NCBI RefSeq assembly: GCF_007827815.1 | Contig: NZ_VITH01000001.1 | Span: forward strand, 434,001 to 498,000 | From: Azospirillum brasilense | GTDB lineage: Bacteria; Pseudomonadota; Alphaproteobacteria; Azospirillales; Azospirillaceae | Direction of reading: 5' to 3' | DNA length: 64,000 nucleotides | Shown here: in pieces, positions 1 through 6,403 of the stretch | Numbering within the stretch: position 1 is the stretch's first letter | How the letters are laid out: the number at the start of each line of letters is the position of its first letter | Translations under genes and position numbers: made by a program | Notes under the pieces: model-generated | What the model was told of the DNA's origin: nothing | Database searches by the model: none | What the model saw: only the letters and a program-made list of their open reading frames with translations

Positions 1-2
1 CC

Positions 3-434
3 GCCACCCTGCTCGGCGGGCGGTTCAGCGTGGTCACCACCATGCCGCGCTCCGTCCCGGCGCTGGAGCATCTGGCCGAACGCTACGGCGTGGCCGGGCG
101 CTGCCGGGTGCGCGCCGCCGGCGTGCCGGTGCTGGCGCTGGAGGACCCGGCGTCGGGCGCCGTGGAGCGGGTGCGCGACACCATCCGCCACGCCATCGCG
201 GAGGACGGGGCGGAGAGCGTCGTTCTGGGCTGCGCCGGCATGGCCGATCTGGCGCGCGCCCTGACCGCCGAAATGGGCGTACCGGTGGTGGACGGCGTCA
301 CCGCCGCGGTGAAGCTGGTGGAGGGGCTGGCCGCGCTGGGCTTGCGCACCGGCAAGACCGGCGGTTACGCTTTCCCCCTGCCCAAACCCTACGCCGGGGA
401 CATGGCGCGCTTCGCCCCCGCCCCGCAACCGTGA
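3..434 (+). CDS. Asp/Glu/hydantoin racemase family protein (5' end outside window)
   Basis: The frame is open from the first complete codon of the window, so the N-terminal half is missing. The visible part reads through RFSVVTTMPRSVP and then VVLGCAGMADL. The latter carries the second catalytic cysteine of the Asp/Glu racemase superfamily, followed by the usual GVPVVDGVTAAVKL stretch. This pattern fits the hydantoin racemase/AroM-like branch, which interconverts stereoisomers using two cysteines in the cytosol; the first cysteine would lie upstream of the window. A GTG inside the frame at 30 is unlikely to be the start because conserved sequence continues upstream of it. The stop overlaps a GTGA, close to the following acetyltransferase gene, so the two are probably co-transcribed. 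The substrate cannot be told from this fragment. Confidence 0.8.
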   Translation, partial: ATLLGGRFSVVTTMPRSVPALEHLAERYGVAGRCRVRAAGVPVLALEDPASGAVERVRDTIRHAIAEDGAESVVLGCAGMADLARALTAEMGVPVVDGVTAAVKLVEGLAALGLRTGKTGGYAFPLPKPYAGDMARFAPAPQP

Positions 435-448
435 CCCGGAGGGACGCC

Positions 449-1291
449 ATGGAAGGCTACCGCGTACGCGTGATGAGCCGGGCCGAGCTGGATCTCGCCG
501 TCGACTGGGCGCGGGCGGAGGGCTGGAACCCCGGGCTACACGACGCCGGGGCCTTCCACGCCGTGGACCCCGAAGGCTTTCTGATCGGGGAGCTGGACGG
601 CGAGCCGGCGGCCTGCATCTCCGTCGTCCGCTATCCCGACAACTTCGGCTTCCTCGGCTTCTACATCGTGCGGCCCGAAATGCGCGGGCGCGGCCTCGGC
701 TGGGACCTCTGGCGGGCCGGGCTGAAGCATCTGGAGGGCTGCACCGTCGGGCTGGACGGGGTGGTGGCGCAGCAGGACAATTACCGCAAGTCCGGCTTCG
801 CGCTGGCCCACCGCAACATCCGCTACGGCGGCGCGCCGCCCGCCGGAACCTCCTCCGCCGCGGCGCTGGTGGACGCGCGGACGGTGCCCTTCGACCGGCT
901 GCTGGACTGGGACCGCGCGCTGTTCCCGGCGCCGCGCGCCGGCTTCCTGTCCAACTGGATCACACTGCCCGGCGCCACCGCGCTGGCCGCCGTGGTGGGC
1001 GGCGAGTTGCACGGCTTCGGGGTGATCCGCCCCTGCCACAGCGGCAGCAAGATCGGCCCGCTCTACGCCGCCGACCGCGGCACGGCGCGCGATCTCGCTC
1101 TTGCGCTCGCCGCCACGGCGGGCGACGGCCCGATTTTCCTCGACGTTCCGGAGGTCAACCGCGACGCCGTGCTGCTGGCGGAGGAGCTGGGCCTGACCCC
1201 GCAGTTCGAAACCGCCCGCATGTATCTGGGCCCCGCCCCAACCATCGACACCGCGCGCCTGTTCGGCGTGACGACCTTCGAGCTGGGCTGA
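449..1291 (+). CDS. GNAT family N-acetyltransferase with C-terminal Acetyltransf_18-like domain
   Basis: A protein of 280 aa from the ATG at 449, which has GGAGGGA five to six bases upstream; the alternative GTG at 431 lacks this. The N-terminal half is a GNAT domain. The acetyl-CoA pyrophosphate loop is visible as PEMRGRGLGWDLW, preceded by the strand GFLGFYIV. The C-terminal half (about residues 145-275) resembles the second domain found in YitH/YitI-like acetyltransferases. The family moves an acetyl group from acetyl-CoA to an amine; no substrate can be assigned here. It follows the racemase gene by a few bases, which suggests a shared transcript and perhaps a shared amino-acid substrate, but that is inference. 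Confidence 0.8.
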   Translation: MEGYRVRVMSRAELDLAVDWARAEGWNPGLHDAGAFHAVDPEGFLIGELDGEPAACISVVRYPDNFGFLGFYIVRPEMRGRGLGWDLWRAGLKHLEGCTVGLDGVVAQQDNYRKSGFALAHRNIRYGGAPPAGTSSAAALVDARTVPFDRLLDWDRALFPAPRAGFLSNWITLPGATALAAVVGGELHGFGVIRPCHSGSKIGPLYAADRGTARDLALALAATAGDGPIFLDVPEVNRDAVLLAEELGLTPQFETARMYLGPAPTIDTARLFGVTTFELG

Positions 1292-1422
1292 AGACGGGCA
1301 AGCGTTACCGTAACAGTCGGTTACCAAACAGGGGACCGCCGGACACACGCCGGCAACAGGGCGCGCGCAGCATCGGGGCATCGGGATCACGATCCCGGCC
1401 TGACGAGAAAAGGGACACCCCC

Positions 1423-1815
1423 ATGTCGCGCACCCTGATCGCCGCCATGACCACCGCCTTGACCGCCGCCACCATGCTGGTCGGCCTGGGCACCCAGGAC
1501 GCCTCCGCCGCCGGTTGGGGACCGGATCATCGCGAACCGCCGCGGATCGAACGGGACCACCGCGGCCCCAATGCGCATCGCCCGGAAGCCCATCGCCCGC
1601 CGCCGCCAGTCCACCACACGGCCCGGCATTGGAGGCCCGGCGACCGGCTGCCCGCCGCCTACGCGTCGCGGCGCCACGTCATCGACACGCCCGCCGCTTA
1701 TCACCTGCACCGTCCGCCGCGCGGCCATCACTGGGTCCGCGCCGGGTCGGACGCCATTCTGGTGGCGTCCCGCTCGGGAATCATGGTCCGGATCGTTCCC
1801 GGCCTGTTCCGCTGA
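1423..1815 (+). CDS. RcnB-like periplasmic protein
   Basis: A protein of 130 aa with a signal peptide: hydrophobic residues about 5-25 ending in ASA. A His/Pro/Arg-rich linker follows (residues 32-70), then a C-terminal module with the RcnB-family pattern: RPGDRLP, then a Y/H-rich strand, PPRGHHWVRAGSDAILV and a closing GIMVRIVPGLF. RcnB of enteric bacteria is a periplasmic protein tied to nickel/cobalt homeostasis. Many alphaproteobacterial members are uncharacterised, so metal binding is only suggested by the histidines. AGGGA at 1411-1415 supports the start. The 131-base gap upstream holds a small inverted repeat, gttac-c-gtaac, near 1305. Confidence 0.75.
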   Translation: MSRTLIAAMTTALTAATMLVGLGTQDASAAGWGPDHREPPRIERDHRGPNAHRPEAHRPPPPVHHTARHWRPGDRLPAAYASRRHVIDTPAAYHLHRPPRGHHWVRAGSDAILVASRSGIMVRIVPGLFR

Positions 1816-1917
1816 GAACCCGCCCTTCCTTCATGGACGAGGTCCGGTCCGGCGGTCTACTCTCCTCCGAGTTGCACCGCCCTTCCCCACGATGCCCGAT
1901 CCCATGATGGACGCTCC

Positions 1918-3876
1918 ATGACGGTCAGCCATACCCCCTCGCCTTCCCTCACCGATGCCCTGACCCTGCACAACGATGGCCGCGGCGACGAGGCGGAGCA
2001 GGCGTACCGCCAGATCCTGAAGCGCGAGCTGCGGAATCCCGACGCTTGGCATCTACTGGGCGTTCTGCTGTCCGAGCGGGGCGATCACGACGCGGGCATT
2101 GCCAGCATCCGCACCGCCCTGTCCATCCGGGACGCCTTGGAATACCACCTGAATCTCGGCTCCGCCCTGCTCGACGCCGGCCGCACGGACGAGGCGCTGG
2201 TCACCCTGATGGCGGCGCTGCGCCTCGGCCCGGAGCGGGCGGACATCCATTTCCGGCTGGGCAACCTGTTCCGCCGGCAGCGCCGGCCCAACGAAGCCGT
2301 CGCCGCCTACCGTCAGGCCATCGCGCTCCAGCCCGGTTTCGTGGAGGCGTTGAACAACCTCGGCTCCCTGTTCCTGGAGGTCGGGCAGACCGACGCCGCC
2401 GTCGCCGCCTTCACCGACGCCATCCAGGCGGCGCCGGCCAACGCCGAATCCCACGGCAACCTCGGCTACGCGCTGGACCTGCAGGACCGGCTGGGCGAGG
2501 CGGCGGCGGCCCACCGCGTCGCCCTGACCTTCCGGCCCGATTTCGCCCTGTCCTGGTCCAACCTCGGCAACGTCTTGAAAGGACAGGGGCATCTGGAGCA
2601 GGCCATGGCGGCCTACCGCTCGGCGTTGACGCACCGTCCGGATTTCCCGATGGCGCACAGCAACGTGCTGATGGCCCAGCATTACCTGCCGGAGTGCGGA
2701 AACGCCGACTTCCTCGCCGCCGCCCGCGGCTGGGCCGAACGAAACGGCGGCGGCGTCGCGGCGACCACTCCGGCGGCGCGCGACGACAGCCCCCGCCCGC
2801 TGCGCATCGGCTACGTCTCCAGCGACTTCAACAGCCATCCGGTCGGCTATTTCCTGGAAAGCGTCCTGCGGGCGCACGACCGCAAGGCGGTCACCGCCTT
2901 CGGCTACGCCAACAACGGCCGCACCGACGACGTGACGGAGAGCCTTCGCGCCGCCGCCGACGGATGGCGCCCGATCGTCGGCCTGGACGACGCGGCGGTG
3001 GCCGACCTGATCCGGCGGGACGGCATCGACATCCTCGTCGATCTCTCCGGCCATACGGGGAACAACCGCCTCACACTGTTCGCCCGGCGGCCCGCGCCCG
3101 TCCAGGCAAGCTGGCTCGGCTATTTCGGGACGACCGGCCTGCCGGCCATGGACTGGATCATCGCCGACCGCCATGTCCTGCCGCCGGGCGAGGAGCGCTT
3201 CTTCACCGAGAAGGTCTGGCGCCTGCCCGACAGCTATCTGTGCTTCACCCCGCCGGCGGAGGATGTGCCGGTCGGGCCGCTCCCGGCGCTCGGCGGCGGG
3301 CCGGTCACGCTCGGCGCCTTCCACAACCGGGCCAAGATCACCCGGCCGACCGTCGCGCTGTGGGCGCAGGTCCTGACCGCGCTGCCGCAGGCCCGCCTGC
3401 TGCTGAAGTCGCGGGAGTTCGGCGATTACAGCGTGCGGCAGGCGTTGCGCGACCAGTTCGCCGCCCACGGCATCGCGCCGAACCGCCTGCGCATGGAGGG
3501 CAAGACGCCACGGGCCGATTATTTCCGCAGCCACAACGGCATCGACCTCGCGCTGTCCCCCACCCCCTTCGGCGGCGGCACGACGACGGCCGAAAGCCTG
3601 TGGATGGGCGTGCCGGTGGTGACCCTGCGCGGCGACCGCTGGGCGGGGCGGATCGGGGTCAGCTTCCTGGAAACGCTCGGCCTCGCCGACCGGTTGGTGG
3701 CGGATGGCCCGGCGGACTACGTCGCCAAGACCGCCGCCCTGATCGGCGACCTGGACTCCCTGGCCACCTTGCGCGCCGGGTTGCGGGAGCGCGTGCGCCG
3801 CTCGCCGCTGTGCGACGCGCCGGCCTTCGCCCGGTCGCTGGAGGAGGCCTATCGGTCGATGTGGCGCGAACCGTAA
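1918..3876 (+). CDS. TPR-repeat SPINDLY/O-GlcNAc transferase family glycosyltransferase
   Basis: A protein of 652 aa. Residues about 10-260 are seven or so tetratricopeptide repeats, with the usual spacing of G/A/Y/A/P (for example ALNNLGSLFLEVGQTDAA and SWSNLGNVLKGQGHLEQA). Residues about 290-650 are the GT41 catalytic region. Visible motifs are LRIGYVSSDFNSHPV, DILVDLSGHTGNNR, PVQASWLGYFGTTG, LGAFHNRAKITRP and DLALSPTPFGGGTTTAESLW, the last being the nucleotide-sugar site. The family transfers a sugar from UDP-GlcNAc or a related donor to Ser/Thr of proteins in the cytosol. In bacteria the target is usually unknown. There is no flagellar or glycan gene next to it, so the substrate is open. 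The Shine-Dalgarno is weak. Confidence 0.92.
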   Translation: MTVSHTPSPSLTDALTLHNDGRGDEAEQAYRQILKRELRNPDAWHLLGVLLSERGDHDAGIASIRTALSIRDALEYHLNLGSALLDAGRTDEALVTLMAALRLGPERADIHFRLGNLFRRQRRPNEAVAAYRQAIALQPGFVEALNNLGSLFLEVGQTDAAVAAFTDAIQAAPANAESHGNLGYALDLQDRLGEAAAAHRVALTFRPDFALSWSNLGNVLKGQGHLEQAMAAYRSALTHRPDFPMAHSNVLMAQHYLPECGNADFLAAARGWAERNGGGVAATTPAARDDSPRPLRIGYVSSDFNSHPVGYFLESVLRAHDRKAVTAFGYANNGRTDDVTESLRAAADGWRPIVGLDDAAVADLIRRDGIDILVDLSGHTGNNRLTLFARRPAPVQASWLGYFGTTGLPAMDWIIADRHVLPPGEERFFTEKVWRLPDSYLCFTPPAEDVPVGPLPALGGGPVTLGAFHNRAKITRPTVALWAQVLTALPQARLLLKSREFGDYSVRQALRDQFAAHGIAPNRLRMEGKTPRADYFRSHNGIDLALSPTPFGGGTTTAESLWMGVPVVTLRGDRWAGRIGVSFLETLGLADRLVADGPADYVAKTAALIGDLDSLATLRAGLRERVRRSPLCDAPAFARSLEEAYRSMWREP

Positions 3877-3985
3877 GGGGGCCGTGGGCGTGCCAAAGGA
3901 AGTCCTTCCGATACGCCCTGGCACAACGGCGCGGACCATGCGTTGAAAGGACCGACGACGCAGCGGAAGCGAGGCCGAGACGCCG

Positions 3986-4243
3986 ATGATGAAGGATCCC
4001 AAACAGATCGCGCGGGTTGCCCTGCAATCGGCCCGCGTCAATGTCGAGGTCTACGAGGCCTGCGGCCTGATCGACGCGCCCTCGGCGCACGGTCTGCGCT
4101 ACAAGATCGCCGTGCAGGCCAGCGACGTGAACGGCGACGAGTGCCGCTTTCCCTCCTGCGCCTGCCCCTGGCCGGACTGCTCCCGCCAAGCGGAGGCGGA
4201 AGCGCAAGGCGATCAGCCCAGCGGGCCGACCGTCTCCACGTAA
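3986..4243 (+). CDS. small cysteine-rich protein of unknown function
   Basis: An 85-aa frame with strong GC bias at third codon positions, which supports real coding. The N-terminal 55 residues look like a small alpha/beta segment (IARVALQSARVNVEVYEACGLI, here split as it reads: IARVALQSARVNV then EVYEACGLI). They are followed by CRFPSCACPWPDC, four cysteines within 13 residues, which could bind a metal. The last ~20 residues are Gln/Ala-rich and look unstructured. The 3' end overlaps the end of the convergent regulator gene by 31 bases. I do not recognise the family, and the call rests on codon bias and a plausible start only. Confidence 0.5.
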   Translation: MMKDPKQIARVALQSARVNVEVYEACGLIDAPSAHGLRYKIAVQASDVNGDECRFPSCACPWPDCSRQAEAEAQGDQPSGPTVST

Positions 4244-5289
4244 CGCTCCATGGCGGCCACGCCCTCTTCGGTCAGTTCGATGAAGACGCGGCGGCCGTCC
4301 TTGTCGTCGGCGATGCGCCGGACCAGCCCGCGGTCGTGCAGGTCGGTGATGCGGCGCAACGCCGTCGTCTGGGCAACGCCGGAGGCGATGCACAGCGACG
4401 ACACGGAAATCCGCCGCCCCTGGAGATGATTGATCATCAGGTCCAGCAGCATGTCCCAGCAGGGGTCCTCGAACAGGCCCTTGGGGAAGAACTTCTCGCG
4501 AGCGGCGCGCTTGCGCCGGATCGCCGTCAGGATGCCCAGGCTGTCCGGCACACCCGTTTCGGTCGCGTCGTCGCACAGCGACGGCACCCCGGCGGACGCC
4601 GCCACGGCCACGGCCGGCCCCATCGCTGCGACGGCTTGGCGTTGGACGGCGACGAAGGGCATCACGCGGGCCGCCGCGGCCTCTCCACGCAGGGCGCGCA
4701 CCGTCTCGACCAGCGCCAGACCGTGGCGGTAGGCCTGCTCCAGCGCGTCGTCGCGGCTGTCCATGGCCACCGGCGAAAGATCCGGAGCCGAAGACGCGAT
4801 CCCCTCCCCGCCATCGAGGACGCGGGCCAGCGCGCGTTCGATCTGCGCTTCGTCCTCCGGGTCGGTCACCACGTCGGCGGCCTCGAGCCGCAGGGCGCGC
4901 ACCACGTCGTCCGCCTCGGGGTTGCGGGCGAAGAGGATGCAGGCGAGGCCGCGGTGGGTGCGGTGCAGCCGCTCCATCAGCGCCAGCCCGTCGAACCAGG
5001 GCGACCCGCCATCCACGAAGACGACGCCGACGCTGCGGTCGACGTCGAGCAGGCCGAGCGCCGAGATCACGTCGCGCGTGTCCTGCACCCGGTGGCCGAG
5101 CCGCAGCGCGCAGTCGCGAATGCCCGCGATGGCCGCGCTGTCGTTGCCGATGATCAGAATGGAAGGCGCCGCCGAGTACGCCGGTGCCGAGCAACCCGCC
5201 GCCGTTTGGCCGGCTGCCGTTTGACCGGCGGCCATGTGACCCGTCAGCGCGAGACGCTCCGCCGAACGCGAAACCAGGGACCGTTGCAT
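4213..5289 (-). CDS. receiver-like/winged-helix (MarR-like) regulator, paralogue 1
   Basis: A protein of 358 aa. Residues about 43-155 fold like a CheY receiver (SILIIGNDS, VVFVDGGSPWFDG). Asp93 sits at the phosphoacceptor position, but the conserved lysine of strand 5 is replaced (VTDP instead of a TKP motif). A low-complexity linker follows. Residues about 265-350 form a winged helix-turn-helix: FFPKGLFEDPCWDMLLDL, ISVSSLCIASGVAQTTALRR, and a DGRRVFIELTEEG wing. The C-terminal ~90 residues are nearly identical to the protein encoded at 17693-18667. The family link is to MarR-like regulators fused to receivers in alphaproteobacteria; its targets are unknown. The N-terminus contains a repeated AAGQT. 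A perfect 20-bp palindrome lies about 160 bases upstream of the start. Confidence 0.8.
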   Translation of the reverse strand: MQRSLVSRSAERLALTGHMAAGQTAAGQTAAGCSAPAYSAAPSILIIGNDSAAIAGIRDCALRLGHRVQDTRDVISALGLLDVDRSVGVVFVDGGSPWFDGLALMERLHRTHRGLACILFARNPEADDVVRALRLEAADVVTDPEDEAQIERALARVLDGGEGIASSAPDLSPVAMDSRDDALEQAYRHGLALVETVRALRGEAAAARVMPFVAVQRQAVAAMGPAVAVAASAGVPSLCDDATETGVPDSLGILTAIRRKRAAREKFFPKGLFEDPCWDMLLDLMINHLQGRRISVSSLCIASGVAQTTALRRITDLHDRGLVRRIADDKDGRRVFIELTEEGVAAMERYVETVGPLG

Positions 5290-5439
5290 GCCGCTCTCAC
5301 CCGCATCAGATCGCGCGCCGGTTGGCCGGCGGCGGTGTCAGGCCCGGCGCGGCGACCCGATGCGGCGGAACGCTCCGCCACTTCCAGTTACCCCGCTTGG
5401 AACCGTCAATCATTCGTTGGGTGATGTATAGCATTACCC

Positions 5440-5470
5440 CGTTCGAACGCGTATCAACGGCCGTTGATAC
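5440..5470. promoter_or_regulatory. perfect palindromes upstream of the winged-helix regulator
   Basis: Bases 5451-5470 read gtatcaacgg-ccgttgatac, a perfect 10+10 palindrome. It is immediately preceded by cgttcgaacg (5440-5449), a second perfect palindrome of 10 bp. Both lie in an AT-richer gap (5290-5520) upstream of the minus-strand regulator gene. On the minus strand a candidate -10, TATACA, sits at 5430-5425, just downstream of the palindromes, so a bound dimer would overlap the promoter. An operator is the simplest reading. A terminator for the preceding response-regulator gene is possible but lacks a U-run in that direction. Confidence 0.5.
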
Positions 5471-5520
5471 TTTTCGATCGGAGTAACATGCGGTTTATTA
5501 TTGCATATTAATCATTATCG

Positions 5521-6270
5521 TCAAGATTCGTCGGATTCCAATGCATAACCAACCCCGCGAACGGTAACGATCGGCGAGGCGGCGCCGTCGTCCAGCCGCA
5601 TCTTGCGGCGCAGGCGGGTGATGAGCGTGTCCACCGTATGCTCGCTGATGGAGCGCGGGTCGCGGTTGCTGATGACGTCCAGCAGATACTCACGGCTGAC
5701 CGGGTTGGGCCGCATGGCCGCCAGCGCCGCCAGGATGTTGAACTCGCCGGTGGTCAGGGCGAGGTAGGAACCGTCGGGACGGAACAGCGCCCGGCGCACC
5801 AGATCCAGGCGCCATCCCCGGAAGGCCAGCGGCGCGTCGGGCGACGGCCCCGCCGCCCCCTCCCCGGATGCGGCCGGAACGGCAGACGCCCCGGAGCGGC
5901 GCAGCAGGTTGCGGATGCGGATCAGCAATTCCAGCAGATCGACCGGCTTGGTCACGTAATCGCCGCCATGGGACAGGCCGGCGATGCGGTCGGTCGGGCT
6001 GTCGCGCCCGGTCACGAAGATCAGCGGAACGGTTTCCCCCAGCCGCAGCCGCTCGGCCAGGGCCAGCCCGTCGCAATCCGGCAGGTTGATGTCCAGCAGC
6101 ACGAGGTCCGGCCGGTCCCGCGCGACGCGCTCGGTCATCTCGGCGCCGTTCGCCGCCCGCAACACCCGCAACCCCTGGCTTTCCAGATAGGTGGCGATCA
6201 GATCCTGCGTTTCGGGAGAATCCTCGACCACCAGCACGGTCCGCCCGATCAGTTCCGATCCGACGCTCAT
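5521..6270 (-). CDS. OmpR/PhoB-family response regulator
   Basis: A protein of 249 aa. The receiver domain (residues 10-125) has the acidic pair in VVEDSPE, phosphoacceptor Asp60 in LVLLDINLPDCDG, the Thr in FVTGRD and Lys108 in YVTKPVD, so it should be phosphorylatable. An Ala/Gly/Pro linker leads to a Trans_reg_C winged helix (about 148-246) with LTTGEFNILAALA, SEHTVDTLITRLRRKM and the terminal VRGVGYAL. It acts as a DNA-binding transcription factor in the cytosol. The hybrid kinase gene lies directly upstream on the same strand, 133 bases away, and is the obvious partner. The start has only a weak AGGG at the right distance. The space upstream is filled by an 11-copy CTGCCG repeat. Confidence 0.93.
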   Translation of the reverse strand: MSVGSELIGRTVLVVEDSPETQDLIATYLESQGLRVLRAANGAEMTERVARDRPDLVLLDINLPDCDGLALAERLRLGETVPLIFVTGRDSPTDRIAGLSHGGDYVTKPVDLLELLIRIRNLLRRSGASAVPAASGEGAAGPSPDAPLAFRGWRLDLVRRALFRPDGSYLALTTGEFNILAALAAMRPNPVSREYLLDVISNRDPRSISEHTVDTLITRLRRKMRLDDGAASPIVTVRGVGYALESDES

Positions 6271-6280
6271 GCCGCCCTGC

Positions 6281-6346
6281 CTGCCGCTGCCGCTGCCGCT
6301 GCCGCTGCCGCTGCCGCTGCCGCTGCCGCTGCCGCTGCCGCTGCCG
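6281..6346. repeat. hexanucleotide tandem repeat, (ctgccg) x 11
   Basis: Eleven exact head-to-tail copies of ctgccg occupy 66 bases. They lie between the end of the hybrid kinase gene and the start of the response regulator gene, beginning 11 bases upstream of the regulator ATG as read on the minus strand. The tract is not inside either gene, so changes in copy number would alter the intercistronic leader rather than a reading frame. Perfect identity of all copies suggests recent slippage or ongoing variability. Confidence 0.95.
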
Positions 6347-6403
6347 GTCCTATCCCGTCAAACCCCGTCGCAACAACCGCTGTCGCAACCATCCTTGTCG
6401 CCG

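Noticed and set aside
2053..4041. 662-codon open frame antisense to the TPR glycosyltransferase
   Set aside because: Shadow frame of a GC-rich gene with no recognisable domain.
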